This document shows, piece by piece, positions 1 to 6,283 of a stretch of 15,719 bases of DNA; position 1 is the stretch's first letter, and every line of letters begins with the position of its first letter. Origin of the DNA: JAGTRB01 sp037439685 (GTDB lineage Archaea; Thermoproteota; Bathyarchaeia; TCS64). The notes beneath the pieces were generated by a model, which was not told the origin of the DNA, searched no databases, and saw nothing but the letters and a program-made list of their open reading frames with translations. The stretch spans positions 1-15,719 of the forward strand of contig JBBIVO010000039.1 of NCBI GenBank assembly GCA_037439685.1, in the 5' to 3' direction. Made by a program: the position numbers and the translations under genes.

Positions 1-745
1 GGGGCGGGGGGTAACGGGGAAGACCAGCTTCACTGCCATGATGGCGAAACACCTCATAGAGCGCGGCGAGACCCCCCTACTCTTAGTGGACTCGGATCCC
101 GATCAGAACCTCGGGGAGATGGTGGGTGTAGACCTTTACGAGCATGGGAAGAAGACCATCTCCGACCTCCTCGTGGAGACCTTCCTGGAGGGTGGTGGAA
201 CCCTCGTCGGCATCCCCCCCTCCGAGCGCATCGAGAGCAGGATCTGGGGCTACGGGATTTATGAGGGGGAGGACTTCGACTTCATCGCAGTCGGAACGAA
301 GTGGGTCGAGGGGTGCTACTGCCTGCCAGACGCGGCCCTGAAGGGCGCCCTGGAGTCGTTGACAAAGAACTATCGCTACGTCCTCGTGGATTCCCCCGCC
401 GGATTAGAGCACCTCAACAGGAGGATAACCTCTAAGGTGGATGACATCTTCGACATAATAGATCCCTCAAAAAAATCTTTCGACCATGTAAAGCGCGCGT
501 ATCGGGTGGCCAAAGAGGTCAAAATAGAGTTCAGAAACCTGTATGTGGTGGGGGGTTTCAGGTTTCCAGAGAGCCTGGAGATCCAGGCGAAGAAGATCTT
601 GCCATTCAAATTTTTGGGCAGAATCTCCTACGATGAGATGGTTGAAGAATATGTCCTATCCGGAAAGTCTCTTCTGGAATTGCCGTCAGACTCCCCCGCC
701 TACCTCTCCGTTAAGAGGATAATGGAGAACGCCGGATATGCTTGA
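1..745 (+). CDS. CooC-like nickel/CODH maturation ATPase, 5' partial
   Basis: The reading frame is open from the first base of the window (codons begin at base 2), so the N-terminus is missing. The first visible residues form a P-loop, GRGVTGKTS, a deviant Walker A of the SIMIBI class, followed by LLLVDSDPDQN. A CxC motif (GCYC, bases 314-322) precedes LVDSPAGLEHL. In the CooC family this CxC pair lies at the dimer interface and binds nickel, and the ATPase assists nickel insertion into carbon monoxide dehydrogenase. The next gene starts 52 bp downstream on the same strand and encodes another ATPase of the superfamily, so co-transcription is likely. I see P-loop, CxC and DSPAG; the CODH role is inferred from family resemblance because no CODH gene is in the window. 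A related MinD-like ATPase of unknown client is the alternative. Confidence 0.8.
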   Translation, partial: GRGVTGKTSFTAMMAKHLIERGETPLLLVDSDPDQNLGEMVGVDLYEHGKKTISDLLVETFLEGGGTLVGIPPSERIESRIWGYGIYEGEDFDFIAVGTKWVEGCYCLPDAALKGALESLTKNYRYVLVDSPAGLEHLNRRITSKVDDIFDIIDPSKKSFDHVKRAYRVAKEVKIEFRNLYVVGGFRFPESLEIQAKKILPFKFLGRISYDEMVEEYVLSGKSLLELPSDSPAYLSVKRIMENAGYA

Positions 746-756
746 ATATAGAGGAT

Positions 757-784
757 CCCTCCCCTTTAGATCGGGGGAGAGGGG
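757..784 (+). promoter_or_regulatory. Possible hairpin masking the ribosome binding site of the next gene
   Basis: CTCCCC at 759-764 can pair with GGGGAG at 774-779, leaving a 9-nt loop; two more C-G pairs are possible across a bulged A. The 3' arm is part of the purine-rich stretch at 773-784, the only ribosome-binding-like sequence ahead of the ATG at 798. The start codon itself lies between two ATCGAT copies (794-799 and 806-811). This is structure seen by eye, with no energy calculation. Confidence 0.3.
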
Positions 785-797
785 TTCAGGCTGATCG

Positions 798-1634
798 ATG
801 ATAATATCGATAGCTAGCGGGAAAGGCGGGACGGGGAAGACCTCGGTCGCGGTCAACCTAGCCCTCTCCATAGGAGATGTCCAGCTCCTAGACTGCGATG
901 TTGAGGAGCCCAACCTCCACCTCTCCTTGAGGTTGAGGCCCACCCTCGAGGAGCCTGTCTATCGCATGGTCCCGGTGGTGGATAGGGAGAAATGCGACAG
1001 ATGCGGTAGATGCGCCGCCTTCTGTCAGTACCACGCCCTCTTCGCAAACCCAGAAGAGGTCCTGGTCTTCAAGGAGCTATGCCACGGCTGCGGTGGATGC
1101 ATCCTCGTATGCCCTAGAGAGGCCATCTCCGAGGATAGGTACCCAATCGGGAGGGTGATCGCCTGTAGGGGAAGCGCCCTGGAGCTTGTCTACGGTGTCC
1201 TTGAGGTGGGTGAACCCATGGCAGTTCCCCTTATAAGGGAGGTGAAGAGGCGTATGAGTCCAGGCAGGGACGTGATCATAGACTCTCCTCCCGGGGCCTC
1301 ATGCCCCGTCATAGAGTCCGTGAAGGGAAGCGACTTCTGCATCCTCGTTACGGAGCCCACCCCCTTCGGCTTACACGACCTTAGGATAGCCTCTCAGGTG
1401 TTGGAGGAGGTGGGGATCCCCCAGGGCGTGGTCATCAACCGTTCTGGGATAGGGGATGAAGCGGTCTATGAGTGGTGCAGGGCTGAGGGGTTGCCCATCC
1501 TCCTGGAGATCCCCTATCAGAGGAGGATAGCCGAGTTATACTCCCGCGGCATCCCCTTCATCCTCGAGATGCCCGAATGGAGGGAGAGGTTTCGAGGCCT
1601 ATTCCATGAGATAGGGAGGATTGTGAGGGGTTGA
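798..1634 (+). CDS. MinD-superfamily ATPase with inserted two-cluster ferredoxin domain (first copy)
   Basis: A 278-residue protein starting at ATG 798. Residues 8-16 are the deviant Walker A GKGGTGKTS. DCDVEEPNLH follows at 32-41, and the switch II-like DSPPG is at 162-166. Between them sits an 8-cysteine bacterial-type ferredoxin insert: C66, C69, C72, C76 and C95, C98, C101, C105, the spacing expected for two [4Fe-4S] clusters. This is the COG1149 architecture (MinD superfamily P-loop ATPase with inserted ferredoxin domain), usually found as tandem pairs near small Fe-Mo-cofactor-binding-like proteins. It is soluble. The client is unknown, but assembly or transfer of iron-sulfur or other metal clusters is the usual inference. 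Its stop overlaps the start of the second copy by 4 bp (TTGA), so the two are probably translationally coupled and may form a heterodimer. Confidence 0.88.
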   Translation: MIISIASGKGGTGKTSVAVNLALSIGDVQLLDCDVEEPNLHLSLRLRPTLEEPVYRMVPVVDREKCDRCGRCAAFCQYHALFANPEEVLVFKELCHGCGGCILVCPREAISEDRYPIGRVIACRGSALELVYGVLEVGEPMAVPLIREVKRRMSPGRDVIIDSPPGASCPVIESVKGSDFCILVTEPTPFGLHDLRIASQVLEEVGIPQGVVINRSGIGDEAVYEWCRAEGLPILLEIPYQRRIAELYSRGIPFILEMPEWRERFRGLFHEIGRIVRG

Positions 1635-2494
1635 GGCAGATAACGGTCCTCAGCGGCAAGGGGGGAACGGGAAAGACGACCATAACGGCCTCCCTGGCGA
1701 CCCTGGCCGAGGGCTCGGTGGTGGCGGACTGCGACGTCGATGCCCCCGACCTCCACATGCTGCTACATCCGAGGGTTCGTGAGAGGGAGGAGTTCAAGGG
1801 CTCAAGCCTGGCCTCCATCGACCCTTCGAGGTGCAATGGATGCGGCCTATGCCGAGGATATTGCCGATTTGAGGCCATAGGGGAAGGCTTAAAGGTCGAC
1901 CCCTTCTCCTGCGAGGGTTGCGGCGTCTGCGCCCTCGTCTGTCCCCTCGAAGCCATAAGGATGGTGAGAAGGGTCTCAGGATACATCTACACCTCGCACA
2001 CCGATTATGGGTTCATGGTCCACGGCCTCTTGAACCCCGGCGAGGCCAACTCTGGAAAACTGGTCTCCTTAATAAGAGAAAAATCGAGGAGGCTCGCCGT
2101 GGAGGAGGGCTGCGACGAGATCATCATAGACGGCCCTCCGGGGATTGGGTGCCCGGTGATCGCATCGGCTGGAGGGGTGGATGCTGGCTTGATCGTAGCA
2201 GAACCCACACCTTCAGGCATGCACGATCTAAAGAGAGCTCTAAAGCTGCTGCAACATTTCAAGGTTAAACCCCTAGTATGCGTAAACATGTATGATATAA
2301 ATATAAAAAATACTGAAAGAATTTTCAGCTTTTGTGAAGAAAATGGAATCGAGTTTGTTGGAAAGATTCTCTTCAACCAGAAGGTGGTTGAATCTATGGT
2401 TAATGGAAAAGTCGTTACGGAATTTTATCCAGATTGTGATGTTTCAATAGAAATAAAAAATATTTGGAAAAAAATAAAATCAACATTGAGATGA
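1631..2494 (+). CDS. MinD-superfamily ATPase with inserted two-cluster ferredoxin domain (second copy)
   Basis: A 287-residue paralogue of the preceding gene, read from TTG 1631 inside the previous stop (TTGA overlap). No upstream in-frame start fits better, and GGGAGG lies 11 nt upstream. Walker A GKGGTGKTT is at residues 9-17, DCDVDAPDLH at 33-42 and DGPPG at 167-171. Cysteines C68, C71, C74, C78 and C94, C97, C100, C104 give two [4Fe-4S] sites. The stretch around residues 115-143 (GYIYTSHTDYG, then PGEANSGKLV) matches what I recall of the family. From about codon 210 (base 2260) the DNA turns sharply AT-rich and lysine/isoleucine/asparagine codons dominate to the stop, while the protein still reads as a continuous family member (PLVCVNMYDI, then VGKILFNQKVVE). 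Role as for the first copy; partner and client not visible. Confidence 0.88.
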   Translation: MRQITVLSGKGGTGKTTITASLATLAEGSVVADCDVDAPDLHMLLHPRVREREEFKGSSLASIDPSRCNGCGLCRGYCRFEAIGEGLKVDPFSCEGCGVCALVCPLEAIRMVRRVSGYIYTSHTDYGFMVHGLLNPGEANSGKLVSLIREKSRRLAVEEGCDEIIIDGPPGIGCPVIASAGGVDAGLIVAEPTPSGMHDLKRALKLLQHFKVKPLVCVNMYDINIKNTERIFSFCEENGIEFVGKILFNQKVVESMVNGKVVTEFYPDCDVSIEIKNIWKKIKSTLR

Positions 2495-2542
2495 TCACAA
2501 TATTTTATCTTTAAAATTGAAAATAAATTTTTGACCCTGGAT

Positions 2543-2977
2543 TTAATAGGATTTTAGATAACTCCTTATCTTCTGCTCTAAAGCTTCTCTCGATATTAAT
2601 CCTGTAATTCTATCGATAATTTTTCCATCATTAAAAACTAAAAACGTTGGTATGCTCATTATATTATACATTAAACTGATTCCTCTATTCTCATCCACAT
2701 TAAGTTTTCCGAAAACTATCTTTCCGGCATAATCTCTTGCCAGGCTTTCCACCATCGGTGATACCATTCTGCATGGTCCACACCATGGAGCCCAAAAATC
2801 AACTATCACAAGAGGGTTATCTCTTATAATCTCATGAAAATTTTTCTCATTCATTTCAATGGGCTTATTGATCACCTCTTTCTTATTTTCATAAAATTTT
2901 CTCATCAATTCCCTAAATTTTTTCCTTTTAATTCTTTCAAGTTCATCCTCAGAATCCAAATAAATATCCCCCAGCAT
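2543..2977 (-). CDS. trxA: Thioredoxin with charged N-terminal extension
   Basis: A 144-residue protein. The thioredoxin fold begins near residue 42. The redox motif WCGPC is at 65-69 (C66 and C69), the cis-proline at P110 in SIPTF, and FNDGK at 115-119. It should be a cytosolic dithiol-disulfide reductant. Residues 1-40 are an extra, highly charged, probably helical segment (SEDELERIKRKKF), a kind of extension I recall in archaeal thioredoxins. Start at ATG 2977 has no Shine-Dalgarno; a TATA-like TTTATAAA lies only 15 bp upstream. Inside the gene, GAGGTGATC (about 2867-2875) is a near-perfect ribosome-binding sequence 16 nt ahead of Met42, which would give a minimal thioredoxin. The gene is AT-rich like its surroundings and converges with the upstream ferredoxin-ATPase gene (48-bp gap). 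Confidence 0.93.
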   Translation of the reverse strand: MLGDIYLDSEDELERIKRKKFRELMRKFYENKKEVINKPIEMNEKNFHEIIRDNPLVIVDFWAPWCGPCRMVSPMVESLARDYAGKIVFGKLNVDENRGISLMYNIMSIPTFLVFNDGKIIDRITGLISREALEQKIRSYLKSY

Positions 2978-2992
2978 TTTCTAGGGAATAAG

Positions 2993-3000
2993 TTTATAAA
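2993..3000 (-). promoter_or_regulatory. TATA-like box for thioredoxin
   Basis: On the minus strand TTTATAAA, preceded by an A-rich BRE-like CGAAAAA, lies 15 bp upstream of ATG 2977. The distance is shorter than the roughly 27 bp seen for other genes here, so transcription may start a few bases inside the annotated ORF or use the weaker TTAATT around 3007-3012. Confidence 0.4.
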
Positions 3001-3114
3001 TTTTTCGAATTAAGTCTGAGCATTAACTAAGATAGGTTTCTCAAGTTTTTGGTGAGTTTATGAGTGGAAAAAGAGCCTGAGGGCAATTTCCACCGATGCC
3101 ATGAAGAGCAAAAA

Positions 3115-3122
3115 TTTTTAAA
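3115..3122 (+). promoter_or_regulatory. Orphan TATA-like element
   Basis: TTTTTAAA within a 15-base sequence (3112-3126) that recurs exactly at 10309-10323, upstream of the small CxxC gene. Predicted transcription start is near 3145. No ORF begins there, only T-rich non-coding sequence. Confidence 0.35.
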
Positions 3123-3250
3123 TTCGAGAGGTTTTATATCTGATTTCATATTTTTATTTAGAGCTGAAAACCTCCAAAAATCTTTTTCCTATAATGATCA
3201 TCTTTTATTTTTATCCTTTTTAATCTCTTAAATTCTCAGAATTTTATTAA

Positions 3251-3976
3251 TTATTTTTTATTTGTTACATCTTTGAAATCAAGATATTCTCCTCCAACAA
3301 TCTTAAGTTTGGCATCGATCTTCTTATCCTTTATCTCTATAACATTGTAGCTGTGTTGGAAGAATCCCCTCAACTTCTCGCATGATACGCTTCCGGCGTG
3401 GACCACCTGCATCCCCTCCATAATCCACCTCCATGGCCTATGGCGGTGGCCGCATAGGACCAGGTCAACCTCGGACCTCACTAGGCTCCTGAGGACGTCG
3501 CCCGCGTCGATGATCGTTATCTGGTCTGCCCCCGTGTCTGGCACGGGTATTATGTGGTGGTGGATGGCCACGACCTTCACCCAGTCCCTATACTTGGCGA
3601 GGGTCTCCTCCAGCCAGAGGTTCTGCCGGTGGCCCACCTCCCCGTCATCCCTGTCCGGGCGGGCGCTGCTGAGAACCACCAGGACCACATCTCCGACCTC
3701 CGTCACCTGCTTGAAGGGGAAGAACTCCCGGAACAGCAGATACCCCGTCGACCTATAGTCGTGGTTCCCGCTGATGTACACGGCCCTATCGGCCTTCAGG
3801 CCGCCGAGCTCCCTCTCGGCCTGGATGAACTGGGCTCTTATCCCCTCCTCCGTCAGGTCGCCCGTCACCACTATCAGGTCCGGGGATAGGGAGTTTATCT
3901 CCTCCAAGGCCCTTCTGAGGCTCTCAGCGTTGAACATCGGACCGCAATGGACATCCGATATTTGAACGATAAGCAT
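3251..3976 (-). CDS. Metallophosphoesterase of the Icc/CpdA-like calcineurin superfamily
   Basis: A 241-residue hydrolase with the full set of binuclear-metal motifs: D8-x-H10 near the N-terminus, GDL around D40, GNHD with N71 and H72, a histidine run at 139-141, and GHRH with H177 and H179. No signal peptide or membrane segment, so it should be cytosolic. The arrangement is that of the class III phosphodiesterase group (CpdA/Icc), but the substrate cannot be told from sequence; cyclic nucleotides, nucleotides or other phosphoesters are possible. ATG 3976 is supported by AGGTGATC, complementary to the archaeal 16S 3' end, 3 nt upstream. It lies 34 bp downstream of glyA on the same strand, separated by a T-rich tract, so read-through from glyA is possible. 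The last 40 codons become AT-rich (KDKKIDAKLKIVGG). Confidence 0.88.
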   Translation of the reverse strand: MLIVQISDVHCGPMFNAESLRRALEEINSLSPDLIVVTGDLTEEGIRAQFIQAERELGGLKADRAVYISGNHDYRSTGYLLFREFFPFKQVTEVGDVVLVVLSSARPDRDDGEVGHRQNLWLEETLAKYRDWVKVVAIHHHIIPVPDTGADQITIIDAGDVLRSLVRSEVDLVLCGHRHRPWRWIMEGMQVVHAGSVSCEKLRGFFQHSYNVIEIKDKKIDAKLKIVGGEYLDFKDVTNKK

Positions 3977-3978
3977 GT

Positions 3979-3986
3979 GATCACCT
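3979..3986 (-). promoter_or_regulatory. Strong ribosome binding site of the metallophosphoesterase
   Basis: AGGTGATC on the minus strand, 8 bases complementary to the consensus archaeal 16S 3' end, just ahead of ATG 3976. It fixes the start and implies a leadered or polycistronic message, unlike the leaderless genes in this window. Confidence 0.7.
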
Positions 3987-3987
3987 T

Positions 3988-3998
3988 AAAATAAAAAA
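3988..3998 (-). terminator. T-rich tract between glyA and the metallophosphoesterase
   Basis: On the minus strand TTTTTTATTTT follows the glyA stop by 12 nt. Archaeal termination commonly needs only such a tract. It sits just before the ribosome binding site of the next gene, so termination would probably be partial if the two are co-transcribed. Confidence 0.4.
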
Positions 3999-4010
3999 GG
4001 AGCCTTATCT

Positions 4011-5327
4011 CTATCTTATTTTAATGTATTCATATGCTCCCGTGTTGTTTTCGAAGCAGTAGTGAACCTTTTGATATGGCTTTCTGAATTCAACAACATC
4101 TTTTCTAACTTTTTCAACATCTTCTTTATCTATGACCACCCTCTTTATGAATTCAGCTATCTCAATCATCTCATTCTCCTTCATTCCAAGCCTAGTCACT
4201 TCTTGAGATCCGAGCCTTATGCCTCCAGGCTCCGTGTATCTTCTCCCCCTCTTGATGTCCCATGGCAGCAGGTTCCTGTTCAATATTATGTTGGCGTCCT
4301 CAAGCCTCTTCTCTATCGAGCCCCCATCGCCATACTTCGTTACGTCCACGAGGATGACGTGGGACTCGGTGAACCCCTTATGCTCAGCCAACACGTCGAA
4401 GCCCCGCTCATAGAGCGCCTGGGCCAGGGCCTTGGCGTTCCTCACCACCTGCTCCGCATACTCCCTTCCGAACTCCAACAATTCCGCGCAGGTTATGGCC
4501 ACCCCTGCCAGGGCGTGGAGGTGATGGTTGCTGACCATGCCGGGGAAGGTCGCCCTCTTGATCCTATCAGCATACCTCTCCCAGGAGAGGACTGAGCCGT
4601 GCTGGGGCCCGAAGAAGGTTTTATGGGTGCTCAGGCTCACGGCTTCGGCACCCTCCCTCAACGGGTCCTGGAAGCGCCCTCCGGCGATGAGCCCAGCCAC
4701 GTGGGCCGCGTCATATGCGATCGTCCCGCCGTAGGATCTTATGTAGTCTGCCAGCTCCTTCACCGGATGGGGGAAGGGGAAGACGCTCCCGCCGAACAGA
4801 ACCAGTTTTGGGGGCCTCCCCTCCCCCGCCAGTCTAGCTATCCTCTTCTTAGCCCTATCGACATCTATGTTCAGCTCCTCATAGTCTAGGGGGAGGTACT
4901 CGACCTGGAGCCCATGGACAGCCCCAGCCGTGCCCCCCAGCTCCCTCTTCCCCATAGATATGTGGCCCCCGCAGGGTATCGGAAGGGCCATCATAACGTC
5001 GCCGGGGTCTGTGAAGGCGGTGTAGATGACGAGGTTAGCCACGACGCCCGATATGGGCCTGACATCCACGAACTCCGCTTCGAAGAGCCTCCTCATGAGC
5101 TCCATGCACTTGAACTCGACCATGTCTATGTAGCGGCAGCCGGCGTAGACCCTCTCCCCAGCCCAGCCCTCGGCGTACCTGTTGCCGAGATCGGTGGTCA
5201 AGGCCTCCCGAACAGCTGGGCTTGGAACGTTCTCGCTGGCTATTAGGGGTATGGACTCCCTAAACCATCTATGATGCCCCTGGAGAAGGTCTAGGATTTC
5301 ATGATACTCCTCCCTTGGACTCGACAT
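4011..5327 (-). CDS. glyA: Serine hydroxymethyltransferase
   Basis: A 438-residue PLP enzyme that interconverts serine and glycine with transfer of a one-carbon unit to a folate or methanopterin-type carrier. Visible landmarks: PLIASEN at 27-33, NRYAEGWAGERVYAG near 49-63, AYDAAHVAG at 204-212 (D206 binds the pyridine nitrogen, H209 nearby), and SLSTHKTFFGPQHG at 231-244 with the Schiff-base lysine K236. The frame continues upstream to base 5471, but the enzyme family begins at about MSSPREEYHEI. ATG 5327 is preferred because a TATA-like ATTTATT lies about 28 bp upstream, implying a leaderless message that starts at this ATG. The extra upstream residues show no family resemblance. The last 50 codons are AT-rich. 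Cytosolic and full length. Confidence 0.95.
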   Translation of the reverse strand: MSSPREEYHEILDLLQGHHRWFRESIPLIASENVPSPAVREALTTDLGNRYAEGWAGERVYAGCRYIDMVEFKCMELMRRLFEAEFVDVRPISGVVANLVIYTAFTDPGDVMMALPIPCGGHISMGKRELGGTAGAVHGLQVEYLPLDYEELNIDVDRAKKRIARLAGEGRPPKLVLFGGSVFPFPHPVKELADYIRSYGGTIAYDAAHVAGLIAGGRFQDPLREGAEAVSLSTHKTFFGPQHGSVLSWERYADRIKRATFPGMVSNHHLHALAGVAITCAELLEFGREYAEQVVRNAKALAQALYERGFDVLAEHKGFTESHVILVDVTKYGDGGSIEKRLEDANIILNRNLLPWDIKRGRRYTEPGGIRLGSQEVTRLGMKENEMIEIAEFIKRVVIDKEDVEKVRKDVVEFRKPYQKVHYCFENNTGAYEYIKIR

Positions 5328-5351
5328 ATCGATAGATCTAAAGCTTCGAAC

Positions 5352-5359
5352 AATAAATC
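5352..5359 (-). promoter_or_regulatory. TATA-like box of glyA
   Basis: Minus-strand GATTTATT, centred about 28 bp upstream of ATG 5327, predicts transcription starting at the ATG. It argues against the longer open frame that begins at 5471. Confidence 0.55.
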
Positions 5360-5378
5360 TATTTTTGTAGAGAAATAA

Positions 5379-5603
5379 ATCCCAGATCTCGGCGTGATTG
5401 AAGCCGTAAGGCTGAAAACCGAGGGTCCTCCGGCTTTCACGAGGGTTCGTCGGCAGCCTAGAGGCCTCCAAAACGGGGTGAACCCCAATGAAGCCGTGAA
5501 CAGCGGCTTGTACTATGTGCTCCTGGTGGGGAAGTCTGGATCCCCTGAGAGGAGGCTGGTCACACCCTGGATCCCCGCGAACTCCCCTACGGGCCCCTCA
5601 TAA
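5379..5603 (+). pseudogene. Possible TnpB C-terminal relic / omega-RNA-like right end of an IS605/IS1341-type element
   Basis: A plus-strand frame, open after the stop at 5376-5378, runs to TAA 5601-5603 and reads LKTEGPPAFTRV, then NPNEAVNSGLYYV, then VGKSGSPERRL. The wording, especially NPNEAV and GSPE shortly before the stop, resembles my recollection of archaeal TnpB tails, whose 3' coding end doubles as the guide-RNA scaffold. Several short stems can be drawn: AAGCCG with CGGCTT around 5491-5513, GGGGA with TCCCC near 5530-5550, and CCCCT-CATA-AGGGG at 5594-5608. No RuvC or zinc-finger region of TnpB is present, so at most the right end of an element survives. It starts within the glyA upstream region. 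An unrelated sequence is possible; identification rests on memory of motif style, not on alignment. Confidence 0.35.
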
Positions 5604-5754
5604 GGGGAGAACTCCTCCTAACCTTTCGGCAGAGATACTCCTTCACATCAACACCAATTTTGTTACCCCTTGGGCTTTCCAGAATAAAAAATGATTTGGA
5701 TCCTCCAATAGTCTCGACTGAAGTTAGCTCGGGATCCCACCTATACCCCTGCAA
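5587..5754 (-). CDS. Possible 55-residue small protein or gene remnant
   Basis: A minus-strand frame from TTG 5754 to TAG 5587-5589 reads MQGYRWDPELTS, then GGSKSFFILESP, then NKIGVDVKEYL. It looks protein-like (balanced composition, D/E/K spacing) rather than random. The same frame stays open upstream into the 3' end of the DUF2153 gene, so it could be a remnant of a larger protein rather than a complete gene. The TTG is 38 nt past the preceding stop and has no clear ribosome binding site. It overlaps the last 17 bases of the plus-strand relic at its 3' end. I do not recognise the family. Confidence 0.3.
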   Translation of the reverse strand: MQGYRWDPELTSVETIGGSKSFFILESPRGNKIGVDVKEYLCRKVRRSSPLMRGP

Positions 5755-5792
5755 GAAGGGTGAGAATGGGTGTTTCCAAGATGATGTCGGAG

Positions 5793-6134
5793 CTATATGA
5801 CGAAACGGGGGCCCAGCTCCCCGGCCCTCTGCTTCTCAAGCCCCTTCCTCATACCCTCCTCCGTGACCTTCACGTCGTACTCTATGAACTGCTCCACCAT
5901 CCCCGCGATGGTCTTGGCCATGTTCTCCAGCTCATCCCTAGTGAAGGTCGACATTATCTCCGGGCTGTTTATCCACTGCATCCAGCCAGCGAGGCTCTGG
6001 CCGAGGGCTGCTAGGGAGAAGCGCATGACCCTAACAAGCTCAAGCCTGTCCATATCCTGGGTCGCTATGAGCCTCCTGAGCTGTTTAAGGGTGTTCTCAC
6101 TTCTCTGTATCCAGTCCTGGTTCATGACTTCCAT
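5793..6134 (-). CDS. DUF2153-like archaeal protein of unknown function
   Basis: A 113-residue, all-helical-looking soluble protein. The central part, DRLELVRVMRFSLAALG, then WMQWINSP, then MSTFTRDELENM, follows the pattern I associate with DUF2153 (a DRLEL...R start, a W...P turn and a PRE/RDEL helix), a family mostly of TACK archaea without an assigned role. The frame extends to GTG 6149, but ATG 6134 is chosen because TTTAATAAT is centred about 26 bp upstream, predicting a leaderless message starting there. It is transcribed divergently from the 235-residue gene at 6284. No metal motif or membrane segment is visible. Confidence 0.72.
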   Translation of the reverse strand: MEVMNQDWIQRSENTLKQLRRLIATQDMDRLELVRVMRFSLAALGQSLAGWMQWINSPEIMSTFTRDELENMAKTIAGMVEQFIEYDVKVTEEGMRKGLEKQRAGELGPRFVI

Positions 6135-6155
6135 GGATACTCTACCCACCAGCCC

Positions 6156-6164
6156 ATTATTAAA
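6156..6164 (-). promoter_or_regulatory. TATA-like box of the DUF2153-like gene
   Basis: Minus-strand TTTAATAAT centred about 26 bp from ATG 6134; supports the shorter, leaderless start. Confidence 0.5.
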
Positions 6165-6250
6165 CCTCTCGCAGGCCCCCTATATCAGCATCCTAAAGAA
6201 ATTGCTATCGCCTTCAAAGGGGCATATTTTTAGGTAGGGAGAGTAAATTC

Positions 6251-6257
6251 TTTATAG
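6251..6257 (+). promoter_or_regulatory. TATA-like box of the 235-residue gene
   Basis: TTTATAG centred about 30 bp upstream of TTG 6284. Together with an in-frame stop at 6260-6262, it leaves the TTG as the only usable start. Confidence 0.45.
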
Positions 6258-6283
6258 ATTGAAGTCCTTGTTGGGGATGGATC

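Larger units (their letters stand above)
2978..3250. other. AT-rich intergenic gap with inverted repeats and an orphan promoter-like element
   Basis: No convincing ORF. It holds GTGGAAA (3064-3070) pairing with TTTCCAC (3087-3093) around an inner GCC-TGAG-GGC hairpin. A second inverted repeat is GAGGTTTT (3128-3135) and AAAACCTC (3167-3174). A plus-strand TATA-like TTTTTAAA lies at 3115-3122, followed by T-rich tracts from about 3180. A small RNA is possible but unproven; the AT bias makes chance pairing common. Confidence 0.35.

Noticed and set aside
1558..1986. Minus-strand 142-codon frame
   Set aside because: Antisense to both ferredoxin-ATPase genes and across their junction; no domain-like content.
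3554..3889. Long plus-strand frame
   Set aside because: Lies wholly antisense to the metallophosphoesterase, whose catalytic motifs are intact; a codon-bias shadow of GC-rich DNA.
4062..4595. Plus-strand 177-codon frame
   Set aside because: Antisense to the glyA C-terminal half; glyA motifs are unambiguous.
5328..5471. N-terminal extension of glyA (48 extra residues in frame)
   Set aside because: The enzyme family begins near MSSPREEYHEI, the extension shows no resemblance, and a TATA-like box inside it predicts transcription starting at ATG 5327.
6191..6234. CCTAAAGAAAT / ATATTTTTAGG imperfect inverted repeat between divergent genes
   Set aside because: Two mismatches in AT-rich DNA and a long spacer; no better than chance by eye.
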